NCBI RefSeq assembly: GCF_019320115.1
Contig: NC_089582.1
Location: 117,000,637 to 117,064,636, forward strand
Direction: 5' to 3'
Origin: Miscanthus floridulus
Taxonomy: Eukaryota; Streptophyta; Magnoliopsida; Poales; Poaceae
DNA: 64,000 bases
Under the pieces are notes generated by a model. The model did no database searches. It was not told where the DNA came from and was given only the letters and a program-made list of their open reading frames with translations. Shown one piece after another: positions 39,301-52,100 of this stretch. Made by a program: the position numbers and the translations under genes. Each line of letters begins with the position of its first letter. Position 1 is the stretch's first letter.

Positions 39301-39996
39301 CTTCGCGGTGTGTCTCTTGTCATGGCTGGGGTCCTCCTTTTGGCTGATGGCAGCGCACATGGCGCGTCCTAGGTCTCGGCAAGCATGGCCATGGCGGTCT
39401 CCCTAGCTAACCAGTTGGGCTAGGCTGGAGCTCGAAGCTTCAGCAAGGTTCCGATCATGGCGGTGCACGTTCCATTTGGCTAGGGAGGTGGTCTCAGCAA
39501 GATGGCTTACCGCAGGGTTCGTGGCGGTAGGATGGTGGTGCAGTGGCGAGGCGAGGCCATGATGTGGCGATGTAGTGCCGTGCTGAGCAGCTACGTCGCT
39601 GCAGCTGATCGGGGCGGCGCTCCTAGCTCCAGTGAGGTCCTCCCCGCGGCGGCTTCCTTCTCCGCCTTGCTTCTCCCTCCTCTCTCTCTCTCTCAGCTTG
39701 ACGCTGTGTGGCGCTGTGCCACCAGCAACGGCGGCGAACGGGCTAAGGGTTAGGGCTCACGGACGTTGGCTTTATAGCTGAGCTCCAAGGGCTCCAATGG
39801 TGGATGGCGATCGGGCGGTGGGGATACGTGCGGCGCATTCGATGGCTTTCATGCGGTAGCGTAAGCGCGGTGCAAGGGCAACAAGGTCATGTGATTTGCG
39901 TGACCCTGGGCCCGAGCCTACCACGCTGGTCGGCTCCCGGTCGCGTGGTGGAGAATGCGTGGGCGAGGGGAAGAAGATGCTACTGTGCTGACAAGC
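36386..39996 (-). repeat. Chromovirus 5' LTR, larger part
   Basis: Begins TGAAGTGACCTG on the plus strand and runs 3611 bp until LARD-1 interrupts it. The remaining 511 bp are at 53949-54459. Together they match the 3' LTR at 13458-17619. Confidence 0.9.
38280..38389. promoter_or_regulatory. ACGT-motif cluster, second LTR copy
   Basis: GACACGTGTC at 38280, CCACGTGAC near 38304, and TGACGTCA at 38317, 38371 and 38382. The last two are again 11 bp apart, and 38328 has TGATGTCA, 11 bp after 38317. The cluster has survived in both LTRs despite several percent divergence elsewhere. Confidence 0.55.
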
Positions 39997-42900
39997 TGTA
40001 ACACCCCAGGTGTTTGCCACCAGTTAAGCAATGGGTTTGAGCTAAAATATGGTATATTAAGTGATGATGAAGATGTCAAGGTCAAACCTATAGAAACGAG
40101 CCCCAACCTAAACTTGGATATTGCACCTTTTGCTCGCCTATAGACCCCTTTTCAAGATATATGCTTGGGTGGTGTGATTGGGATATCTTCATGTGTCTCA
40201 CATCAATACCCATCTATATTAGACACTCAAAAAGTTTCATGAAGTTTGGAATCAAAAAGTCACATGAAATGATAAGTTATATCCTTATTGGAATGACTTT
40301 GCGAAGTGCTTGAATTGCACTATTAAGTGAATGGGAACGTGAGATGTCAACCAAACCTTGCAACCTTGCCAAAATGACTCTAGATGAACTCTACAACAAA
40401 AGTCATGAAAGGTTCATGTTGGGCAAAGGTCAAGAAAATGCTCCAATGGATCAAAAAGGATAATTTAAGCTTCATCGTGATCCTACTTTGGTCAAAGTAG
40501 AACAGTAGGTTCTATACCAGTTTTGAGGTTGGACCTTAAATGAAAGTTGTAGTACATATCATGTAAAACAAACTTTGTTTAAAGGTCAAGAGTTGTTTTG
40601 GCCTCTAACCTAGTCAAATGGAAGTCACAAGATTCAATACAGTGCTGTTTTGGAGCCCAGGAATTTGGCTGTCCTAACTGAGGTTGGACTGCGGGTACCC
40701 TACTTTGGAGCTTTATATCTTGCAAACCAAGCTGATCCAGACCTTGATCCTTTAATAAAAGTTGTTCTTTGTTTTGAGTACAACATAGTTTGTTTTTGGA
40801 GTACGCCCTAGTTCAGTTTGTAGATGATGCAAACAGAGGTTACAAGATCGAAACTGCCGCTGTTTGTAGACCTAAGTCTGAAATCTTGGGCCTCGACGAT
40901 GACATTCTGCGTTCTCCAAATTTTGCTAAGCAACTTCAGTTGATCCAAATGTAAAAGTTGGAGCTTACATAATGGGGAAGAACATACAAGAAGATGGCAC
41001 CAGTTGCATTTCATTTCGACCATCAATTTTGGATGTTTGCTTGTCGCTGTCAAATCACCGACACTATCAAGTTTAGTACTAATTATATGCTAATCCAACA
41101 GCCTAATGGCCGAGCACCCTTAATCAAAGTCGAAGAGCATTCTGAGGATAGCAACTTTTCTATAGGCGCCAAGGTCCGAATCTGCACCGAATATGCCGAA
41201 AACGGACTCCAAGTCGGGCACAGCAACGCACGCCACGTACTCGATGAAATGACTTCGTGCCGGCCATGCACCAGAGCGCGCCCCACCATTGCCGAGCTTT
41301 GCTGCCGCGTGCATCCTTGCCCCTGCGTCCTTGTTCCGCCATAACTGAACGCCTGAGGCTCCCCCTTCCACTCCCGCTCACTCCCTCTGGCTCCCCATCG
41401 CCTCTCTCGCTCCAACCGCGCGCCTGCGCGCGTGCCAGCGCACGGCAGCCATGGCCGTCGTGGACGAACTCCATTGCCGCCGCTGCTCCTTCTCCTGCTA
41501 CCCTCCAGTGCCACCACCGAGTACGCCTACGGCTCCGCGACCGACTCCCCAACTGCGCAACCCTTCTCCACCGCCGTTCGCCGCTGGCTCGTCGCTACTG
41601 CCGGCGTGGCCACCGCTAGGCCGCCCGCGCATGTGGCCAGGAGGCCATGGGCCGTCGCCAGCCACACTAAGACCTTCTATAGGTGCGCCCTACCACCGCG
41701 CCTCCACAACGCCTCTCCCTTGCCGCTGATGTCCTCCACCGCCGTCGGCACGGGCTGGAGCCCGACGTGCTCTGCTCTAGAGGAAGAAGAAGGACCTCGT
41801 GCGACAATAGGGTAAAAGGGAGGGGGTTAAGTGAATAGACAGTGACTCTGATGAATAGTGCAGTAAAGGATCCGTTCGTTCGGGTTTTATTTGTGGAAAC
41901 TTCAGGGTCCTCGATGCAAGATTTAGATCCCTTTTTCTTTGATTTTTTCAGATTTGAATGCTCCACTTTAAAAATTCATAGTAATTCATACAAAAATCGT
42001 AAAATAGAAAATGAGGACTTTTTGGAATCCTTGTGAAATTTTCTATGCAGTAGATCTATAATGTGGCATGTTTTAGTTTAAATATTTTGCTGTAAAAATA
42101 GATCTATGCAGCTAGGTTCCTGTTACTTGCCATGTCTTGTGTTTTTCATAACTACAGTTTTTATGCTCAAATAAATATAAAAATTTTGTGGAGTGCTACT
42201 AAGGTGATTGTTGTTGTCTGGTAAAAATTTCAGGAGTTTAGGATTTATAGTTTAAGAGTTATAAAAATAACAAATGCCCTGTATTGCTTTGCTTCTACTC
42301 TGAACAGTTCTGCATGTTTGAATTAATTGGCTCAGTTAAGTTATGAATCGTGACTTGGTGAAAATACATGAGTTGTAGTACTTTTATTAAGCTTTCCAAA
42401 AAGTTAAATATCATGATTTTTGGTTAAGTAGATCTTGAGTTACACTTGCTTAAATCTCTGTGTCTGTTTCTGCCCAAACCCAGACAGGGTTTCATTGTTG
42501 GTGTTGTGGGGCCTTCTTAATAGTATAATTAGCTTTAGGTGTTTACAACAAAGTTGTTTAGAATTTTCTAAGATTTCTAAAAAGTCTAGAATCACATTTA
42601 TGGGACATGTATAACTCCATTTATAGCTGTTTAAAGTGGCATGTTAGTTTCTGTCTATGTTTTGGACAGAGCTGTAATTATTGGATTAGTTGACCCTTCT
42701 AACTATAAAATCATCTTAATATGAGAATAACAAAGTTGTATATAATTCATGTATCTAGCTTCTGTTAAAATTTGGTGTCATTTGGCCAAGTAGTTTGTGA
42801 GTTATGCCTGTTTAAAGTTGGGTTTCAGAAATGGCTGCTTTCTGTCAATTGTGGACCAGTTTCTGTAAATGGGTATATTTGACTTAGTTAGCTTGAGAAT

Positions 42901-44766
42901 CATGCTAAGATGATTAAAGATGAATTGTAGAAAATTTCATAAGCTTTCCAGATTGTCTTGTTTCATGTCTTTTGGATTAGTACAACTCCTGTTATGAGTA
43001 AAATTAGCTGCTGCTGTTTGCAGCCATGACTCTGTGATTGCCGTGAATACCCGGTTTGTCTTGAATGCTTATGTGATGCATCTTGTGTTACCATTCATCA
43101 CATTCATACATATGCATCTTGCATCTCATCTAGGTACGCTAGATGCACCACGTGAAGGATGAGATGTTGGAGCCAAACCCGAAGACGGTGTATGGAGGAT
43201 CTATCCCGAAGATGGAAGGACTAAGCAAGTGCTAGGATCTGAGATGTCACCAGGATGGTGCAAGTTAACTGAACTGACTTGTGTCGGATCCCAGGTAAGC
43301 CCCGGAGCATTATAAGTCTCCTAATTTATAAAATCAATTCTTTCTATATATGAGTTATATATTGTTGCATTAAGTTGTAGGAGTTGATTGAAACCGTTGA
43401 TGCATTTATTACTATCCTTGCCTACCTTATTACCTTTTTACCCTGTTAGGTCAGGATCGAATAACTGCTTAGCCTTGCTTAGACCGGTAGCGATCGGTGA
43501 TATCCAGTCACTTACATTTATAGGTGGTTACTGGAAGAATTTAGCTATGGAAAGAATGATATCCTGGAATTAACCATGTGTGATGGATAATTGGAGACCG
43601 GACGGAAAAAGTTGGAGGCAACCAGACAGGGTTCTGGGGTGCTGTTAGTTTCCATCTGTGTCGATTAAGGACCGACCATTGTTGGGCCTCGAGTCATGTT
43701 GAACGCATGCCTTACATTTAGCTGGCCGGATAAAGTACCTTCCGACCACGAAGCTGGGAGATTTTTTGGGCCGAGTAGATTGCCCGCAACGCACTGTGCC
43801 GGAGCAGGTGTGGTAGGACACGGGGGCGAGATGATAAGACCAAAGTGCAGTCGGTCGGCCCCCGGGTACATGTGGTTCCTGGCAAACTCGAGATTCCTGG
43901 AAAGTTGACTCGGTGATCAATATCTCACTTTAGCGGGTGAGTGAGGTTTGTGTAAGGAATAAATCACCAGCTGGTTAGGAATCGATTCGAATCGCCATCG
44001 CTCCTGGATAGTGAGCACTTGACTCGAGTTACTTCATCGTAGTAATTATTATGGAATAATGATGGTTATCTGGATGGTATGGGATATGCTAAATCTAAAT
44101 TGGTAACTGGATGTTATTGGTTAATCAAGTGATTGCTATAGTACAGGTGCTTACCTAGATGGATAGGTCATAATAAAGATGATGCAAAGTACTTAAAATG
44201 GTTTCTTCATGATAGCTTATGCTTTTCGCAAATAAGTCAGCTAGCCCACTAAAGAAAGCCTTGCATAATCCTTGGTGTCGCTTTATTTTGGTTTAAGACG
44301 GGTAAGTCTGGCTGAGTACATTCGAGTACTCAGGGTTTATCCCACCTTGTTGCAGGTGATGTTCTCGACCTGTTGATGATGGTGGCTAACCACCGGTGGG
44401 CTCGGTGATTCTATACTTACTTCTCATCTATATGCTTTTGTCGGATGATGTCACTATGCTAGCAATATATTTGGAACTTATATTAATGTAATCATTTGAA
44501 AGCTATGTTGTTTTCACTAAGCGGTTTTGAAACCCAAACTTGTACTATTATTTGTTAACCCCTTTGTAATATTATTTCCGCTGCAACCCAATGTATGTGA
44601 TGTGTATTTGCTTAATCACGCGATCTTGGTTGTGATGTTGATTTACCGAGGTCTTTCGGGACACTCGGCGGACTACCGGGTTTATATGAGTGAAAGTATG
44701 GGTGTGTCAACGTGTTAGCGGGGACAACCGGACTTGATCTTGTATAAATTGGGCGGTTCTGTCACA
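39997..44766 (+). repeat. LARD-1 5' LTR
   Basis: TG...CA ended, 4770 bp. It contains a GC-rich block (41230-41800) with overlapping chance frames, an AT-rich middle (41830-43130), and the conserved 3' region shared with the solo LTR and LARD-2 (43270-44766). Confidence 0.93.
44302..44355 (+). promoter_or_regulatory. Conserved LTR hairpin module (LARD-1)
   Basis: GTAAGT at 44302-44307, a perfect inverted repeat CTGAGTAC (44312-44319) / GTACTCAG (44326-44333), then TTGCAG at 44350-44355. The 3' LTR copy near 53480-53533 has TTGTAG at the end. It sits about 410-465 bp before the LTR end. Confidence 0.5.
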
Positions 44767-44768
44767 GC

Positions 44769-44780
44769 TGGTATCAGAGC
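44769..44780 (+). promoter_or_regulatory. LARD-1 primer-binding site, initiator Met tRNA
   Basis: TGGTATCAGAGC lies two bases after the LTR end at 44766, in plus orientation. Confidence 0.9.
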
Positions 44781-47700
44781 GAGATTAAGCATAATACTGT
44801 CAGGTACATAGTTTTAAAAGCTAAGTTTTGGTTTTAAAAGGTCTATTTTAACTAAAACTTTAGCTACAGGCAAATTTGTCAAAACGTATTTGCAAAACTA
44901 TGCTAGCGACATCTTCCTTTATGCCCAGTTAAGGACTATTAGGTGGCTATCTAAGTACTAACTTCACGGGATGTACTGTATTGCAATTTTTCTTTCGTCG
45001 TCCATACGGCGTGCTATTGTATGGATGCCATTCGTTTGAATGGTATTGTATGGATCAGTTGCCTCTACGCCCAGGTAAGTGTGAGTTGTGAGAGCATGAC
45101 CGCCTAATTGTCGGTCTAGGGGAAAGTTAGCTATGGTTACTGGAATATTTACATGTTACACCCATGTATATATGAAAGTACTTAATTGCGGGTATATTTA
45201 TCGGGTAGCTATGGATGTCGAAGTATATACATCTAGGGATGTATATACGGAGAGTATCTTAGTTTACTGTTTTCATTGTGTGCTTATTTATCTCTTGTGG
45301 AGATGGGCTGCAATGAATTTGCCTGCAGGTACGCTAACCACAAATGCGTAGATTGAATGTAGCTGACGACTAGCTATATATCGAGAGAGTATATGTTATG
45401 CCACCGACATAGAACGTGATTGCCACCTTAGGCTGGCAATTTCGTGAGGACGAATAGGACGAGCATGCATCATGATTGTGCTTGTGCATAAATATGCTTC
45501 CCTTCCTTTGTTTAAAGTACTAAGTAACTTGTGATCGATGTATTGCACTATCTTCCTTGTGCGGAGTTAAACAAGAATGCCTTGTTCCATGTTTCTTGAA
45601 TAGGAAGCGCTTGAGAAAAGTGTGTGCTTAGTCTTGCTAGAAATAATTGTGGTTACATGCTTAACCTATAATGTCCTCTAGTTTAGCCAAGTGGTGGGTA
45701 TGTATGCTTGTTATCTAATTAGTGCCATAGTTATCACCCCTTTTGTCCTCGGTAAGCATACGAGTGTTGAGGAGCGCTATCCTAGAACCACGTCCAAGTT
45801 TTGGTAATCTCATGGTTGTCATTTTCAATTAAGTTCTCTCTTAGGAGCCTAAGCCTGTACATGTGGTTGCTAGCCATTGAACGTTGTGCTATGAAGACTT
45901 TTATCCATGCCTTTGCTTGATTTTTGACCCAAGCTTAGCCCCCCTTATTTGCTCGCATGTTTTGTGGTTGTCCCGCTCCTGTGTGGGAGGACCTTGCTCA
46001 AAAATCCTTGTTAGACCTCATTGCTCCTTCTTCTACTGATGATCTGGTGCAACGCTAATCGCTATCTACTCTACTTTGGAACCTTTTCCTCGCAGATGAT
46101 GTCATTGCCTTATCAACTGAATCCTTAGTCAGTGCCTTGGCTCTGTCCCTTGAATCTTGTTTATCTTGTCTCCAACCTTCCCACGTCTCGGCATGTCTAT
46201 CAGTCTTGGTCTCATGTTGCTGCTCGACAAGACCAAATCTCAGGCTAATCATTATCTGGTAATCACTTGGTGGACACAAGGCGGATATGGAAATTCAGCA
46301 AGAGTCTCCTGCTTAGTTGCCTTTGGCAATTAGGCTATGCTCTCTTGCACTGTGTTTTAATATTCGGATCCCCTGCTTGTTGACTCCTAACCTTGTGACT
46401 ACCTTTGTTTGCTATCCCTCCTTCGCATAGTGCTTGCTCCTATGCAACCCAATTTGTGCCATGTGAGATTTCTTGTAGGTTATATGTTTAGTAATGGTGC
46501 CACGATTAGCGATCTATGGTGCCGCGACGAAACCGAGAGCCTCATGTGGGCACGCACACAAGGTTGTGCTGCTCGGCACGCGCTGGTATCGAGGTTTCTA
46601 GTCATGATCCATTATAGAACTACACCAATATGTTATTCTCACTTGAGCTCTTCCTTGGTTATCTCTCCTTATCATGTCAAGCGATCTATATGTCGAACTA
46701 GATGCAATAGGACTCCCTTGTGAAGTTGTCCAACGGTTAACCTTTGAAGAATAGGTCACTAACAGGAACATAAACAGACTGCAAGAGGTGGTAGACAAGT
46801 GACTCTACTTGACGATCCCTATAATGACGTCGGTCATCTAGTGAGCAACTTATGTCATTTTCATTGGATCAGAAAGGTGCACCACACTTAAGGTTGAACA
46901 AGTTATCAGTCGGATGATAAATGGACCAGGAGATTATGTGTTGTAATAGGTCACCTGGTATATATGAGATTTCTATCCAAGTTCTCAATCTTTAGGTGCA
47001 TAAGGATGACGTAGACGAACCGACCTCCTTTGGTGTGACCCCTTTCTGCTGACTTCAATGGCGACCATCTGTAGGCTTCGACTAAAATTTTTATTATCAA
47101 GAGTGAAGATTTGGAACCTTTTTAGTGTTGAGGGACAACTGATTTGTTACCAGTAGGAAAGTTAGCCTTCAGTTAGGTAACGACTATTTGGTAACTATGA
47201 AGGCCAGATCTCACAGAACAATGTTGATCAAAGAAACAGCAAACCTGGCCCCACAATGCAAGTGCTACTTCTTCTCCAAATGTGCTATCAAGTCAATTCC
47301 ATCTTTGAAAATCACGTATATAGTACAAGACGTTGTATCGGCTAGGTAGGAGCTAGCGAAAGCACGTCCCTAGTTTTAGTCAGCATCTTTATGCCCTAAG
47401 GTGCCAATTACACATGTGTCCAGACTCTATTGGATAAAGTGCCGAAGGATATATAGGAATGGTTCCTTGTCAATGTAGAAATGCCCTACATGTGGAATAA
47501 TGTTTTGTGCCATACGAAAACAGCCACAAGTCCAATGCTTGTGCATTGTCAAGTTGGTATCTAGATCAACGGCGGAAATTGTTACCAGAGAAGCATGTAA
47601 GAAAAACTCTAGCCTCCATCCTTAGCTAGGGAAAGGCTGCTGCTACTATGAGAAAAGTAGAGAGTGCAAAACACACACCTCAACGTGTGAAGCAAAGAAA

Positions 47701-49138
47701 AGGGAGAACACAAAATCTGTCCAGATTTTGTGGCACTAAACCGGTTATCTTCCAGCCGGCGATTAGCGACTCAAACGAAGTTGAATTGACCCCAAACTTA
47801 GTGATCTCATTCTTTGCTTAGGACCCTTCAATGTCCTAAGTTGGTTTGAGTATTGGTTGAGTAAGACATCGGATTTAAGAGATATCTTGTCGGCTCGGTT
47901 TGCTGCCATTTTAGAACACAACAGTTTTGGTAGAGGAATTATTTGGATGGTCAAATGGTGTCCGTTTGAGTTGATTTTTGGTGAGTAGTTAGAAGACCCA
48001 TGGATCTACAAGCCCACCAAATTTTGTGCATATTGGAGCAGTAGTTTGTGAGATATGAATAGAAAACAAAAGGGTACAGAATCTGCAATTCCGTTGTGAC
48101 TGCGATCATCATTTGCATTAGACAGTTGTGTTTGTCATTCCTGCCAAGAAATTACAACTTGTAGGTGTATTGCTGATTAGACAATCCTCCATACCCTTGA
48201 GAAGACTAATTGCACCCCTATGTGCCTTGCCTTTGCCCTCTTAGATCAGCAATGCGTGAGCAGTCAAAGTATTCTAGAAGTCAAGATTGTGCCCTTGCAA
48301 GTCAAAAATAGATTGGAAGGGTGTTAAACCGCAAATTTTTGGATTATGGCTTTTGAGATATTGATTGGCCTAAGAATGGAAGCCTCGATATCAAATATAG
48401 TAAGAAAGCTAGTTTTGCTACGATGCAAGTCAACCCAACTTGTTGTGCAACTGCACCACGAAGGCAAATTGTACTCAACCTGCTTGGTAGTAAACTAGTC
48501 CTTAGTTTTGTGATTACTTGCAACTTGTGTTGTCCGCCAAGCCTCGCTAACATCCTTCTACGTCAATGGTTCTCCAATGCTAACATGCCTTTGGTACCTT
48601 ATATGTGTTTTTACCCAAGAGGTTGCATCAGATTCCACCCAGATCCCTGTTGCAACCTGGATCCAAAGGCTCCCTAAGGAATGATCATCGAGAATGACAG
48701 AGTCAGCTATTACGTTTACCACTCACTCAGCAGACTCAGACCCTACAATATTGTTTTCAGAGAAAGAGAACTGCACACATGGAACCATTGCAACGAGTAT
48801 CCTTCAGAAGATTATGATCTAGTGCAAAGTCCATATGGTATGTGCTGTATCCACTAGGGAAGTAGATGCTACAAGTATTTAGTCTACGTTTGTATCGCTC
48901 TTTGTACATCGAGGACGAAGTACGTAGGACATTGCTATCTTGGATTCCTCCCAAAGTAACAATACATCGTGAAGGCCAACGAAGGAAATTCTTCAGACAA
49001 AACTTACTACAAAGGACAAGTATCAGAAAGTGTCTTGATAAAATTAGCCTCTCTTATGCTTGAAGCTATGTAGCCTAAAGCTATCGCTGATATTGGAAAC
49101 TGGTAGCATGTCTCTCTTCCATAAAAGTCTTTCGTCCT
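44781..49138 (+). other. LARD-1 internal domain, no recognisable coding sequence
   Basis: Reading all frames I find no gag, protease, RT, RNase H or integrase motif. No open frame exceeds about 105 codons and none has a recognised sequence. The region is AT-moderate and stop-rich. By analogy with LARDs it would act as genomic RNA. Parts at 47760-48100 resemble non-coding LTR-type sequence of other families. Confidence 0.75.
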
Positions 49139-49174
49139 GAATCTCGGGACGCGATTCTTTTAAGGGGGGAGGGC
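49139..49174 (+). promoter_or_regulatory. LARD-1 polypurine tract and pre-PPT hairpin
   Basis: GAATCTCG-GGA-CGCGATTC (49139-49157, one mismatched pair) is followed by TTTTAAGGGGGGAGGGC, ending directly at the 3' LTR start at 49175. Confidence 0.85.
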
Positions 49175-52100
49175 TGTAACACCCCAAGTGTTTGCCACCA
49201 GTTAAGCAATGGGTTTGAGCTAAAACATGGTATATTAAGTGATGATGAAGATGTCAAGGTCAAACCTATAGAAACGAGCCCCAACCTAAACTTGGATATT
49301 GCACCTTTTGCTCGCCTATAGACCCCTTTTCAAGATATATGCTTGGGTGGTGTGATTGGGATATCTTCATGTGTCTCACATCAATACCCATCTATATTAG
49401 ACACTCAAAAAGTTTCATGAAGTTTGGAATCAAAAAGTCACATGAAATGATAAGTTATATCCTTATTGGAATGACTTTGCGAAGTGCTTGAATTGCACTA
49501 TTAAGTGAATGGGAACGTGAGATGTCAACCAAACCTTGCAACCTTGCCAAAATAACTCTAGATGAACTCTACAACAAAAGTCATGAAAGGTTCATGTTGG
49601 GCAAAGGTCAAGAAAATGCTCCAATGGATCAAAAAGGATAATTTAAGCTTCATCGTGATCCTACTTTGGTCAAAGTAGAACAGTAGGTTCTATACCAGTT
49701 TTGAGGTTGGACCTTAAATGAAAGTTGTAGTACATATCATGTAAAACAAACTTTGTTTAAAGGTCAAGAGTTGTTTTGGCCTCTAACCTAGTCAAATGGA
49801 AGTCACAAGATTCAATACAGTGCTGTTTTGGAGCCCAGGAATTTGGCTGTCCTAACTGAGGTTGGACTGCGGGTACCCTACTTTGGAGCTTTATATCTTG
49901 CAAACCAAGCTGATCCAGACCTTGATCCTTTAATAAAAGTTGTTCTTTGTTTTGAGTACAACATAGTTTGTTTTTGGAGTACGCCCTAGTTCAGTTTGTA
50001 GATGATGCAAACAGAGGTTACAAGATCGAAACTGCCACTGTTTGTAGACCTAAGTCTAAAATCTTGGGCCTCGACGATGACATTCCGCGTTCTCCAAATT
50101 TTGCTAAGCAACTTCAGTTGATCCAAATGTAAAAGTTGGAGCTTACATAATGGGGAAGAACATACAAGAAGATGGCACCAGTTGCATTTCATTTCGACCA
50201 TCAATTTTGGATGTTTGCTTGTCGCTGTCAAATCACCGACACTATCAAGTTTAGTACTAATTATATGCTAATCCAACAGCCTAATGGCCGAGCACCCTTA
50301 ATCAAAGTCGAAGAGCATTCTAAGGACAACAACTTTTCTATAGGCGCCAAGGTCCGAATCTGCACCGAATATGCCGAAAACGGACTCCAAGTCGGGCACA
50401 GCAACGCACGCCACGTACTCGATGAAATGACTTCGTGTCGGCCATGCACCAGAGCGTGCCCCACCATTGCCGAGCTTTGCTGCCACGTGCATCCTTGCCC
50501 CTGCGTCCCTGTTCCGCCATAACTGAGCGCCTGAGGCTCCCCCTTCCACTCCCGCTCACTCCCTCTGGCTCCCCATCGCCTCTCTCGCTCCAACCACGCG
50601 CCTGCGCGCGTGCCAGCGCGCGGCAGCCATGGCCGTCGTGGACGAACTCCATTGCCGCCGCTGCTCCTTCTCCTGCTACCCTCTAGCGCCACCACCGAGT
50701 ACGCCTACGGCTCCGCGACCGACTCCCCAACTGCGCAACCCTTCTCCACCGCCGTTCGCCGCTGGCTCGTCGCTACTGCCGGCGCGGCCACCGCTAGGCC
50801 GCCCGCGCACGTGGCCAGGAGGCCATGGGCCGTCGCCGGCCACGCTAAGACCTTCTACAAGTGCGCCCTACCACCGCACCTCCACAGCGCCTCTCCCTTG
50901 CCGCTGATGTCCTCCACCGCCGTCGGCACGGGCTGGAGCCCGACGTGCTCTGCTCTAGAGGAAGAAGAAGGACCTCGTGCGACAATAGGGTAAAAGGGAG
51001 GGGGTTAAGTGAATAGACAGTGACTCTGATGAATAGTGCAGTAAAGGATCCGTTCGTTCGGGTTTTATTTGTGGAAACTTCAGGGTCCTCGATGCAAGAT
51101 TTAGATCCCTTTTTCTTTGATTTTTTCAGATTTGAATGCTCCACTTTAAAAATTCATAGTAATTCATACAAAAATCATAAAATAGAAAATGAGGACTTTT
51201 TGGAATCCTTGTGAAATTTTCTATGCAGTAGATCTATAATGTGGCATGTTTTAGTTTAAATATTTTGCTGTAAAAATAGATCTATGCAGCTAGGTTCCTG
51301 TTACTTGCCATGTCTTGTGTTTTTCATAACTACAGTTTTTATGCTCAAATAAATATAAAAATTTTGTGGAGTGCTACTAAGGTGATTGTTGTTGTCTGGT
51401 AAAAATTTCAGGAGTTTAGGATTTATAGTTTAAGAGTTATAAAAATAACAAATGCCCTGTATTGCTTTGCTTCTACTCTGAACAGTTCTGCATGTTTGAA
51501 TTAATTGGCTCAGTTAAGTTATGAATCATGACTTGGTGAAAATACATGAGTTGTAGTACTTTTATTAAGCTTTCCAAAAAGTTAAATATCATGATTTTTG
51601 GTTAAGTAGATCTTGAGTTACACTTGCTTAAATCTCTGTGTCTGTTTCTGCCCAAACCCAGACAGGGTTTCATTGTTGGTGTTGTGGGGCCTTCTTAATA
51701 GTATAATTAGCTTTAGGTGTTTGCAACAAAGTTGTTTAGAATTTTCTAAGCTTTCTAAAAAGTATAGAATCACATTTATGAGACATGTATAACTCCATTT
51801 ATAGCTGTTTAAAGTGGCATGTTAGTTTCTGTCTATGTTTTGGACAGAGCTGTAATTATTGGATTAGTTGACCCTTCTAACTATAAAATCATCTTAATAT
51901 GAGAATAACAAAGTTGTATATAATTCATGTATCTAGCTGCTGTTAAAATTTGGTGTCATTTGGCCAAGTAGTTTGTGAGTTATGCCTGTTTAAAGTTGGG
52001 TTTCAGAAATGGCTGCTTTCTGTCAATTGTGGACCAGTTTCTGTAAATGGGTATATTTGACTTAGTTAGCTTGAGAATCATGCTAAGATGATTAAAGATG

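Noticed and set aside
41250..41815. Overlapping open frames of 90-144 codons on both strands in the LARD-1 LTR
   Set aside because: Both LTR copies keep them only because they are about 1% apart. No domain is recognisable and composition explains them.
44302..44355. The LTR hairpin module as a true intron
   Set aside because: Borders look like GT...AG, but 54-55 bp is below the usual plant minimum and the 3' LTR copy has lost the consensus C before AG (TTGTAG). I keep it only as a structured motif.
46055..46723. Possible coding remnants in the LARD-1 internal region
   Set aside because: Frames of 74-104 codons show no retroelement or host protein motif.
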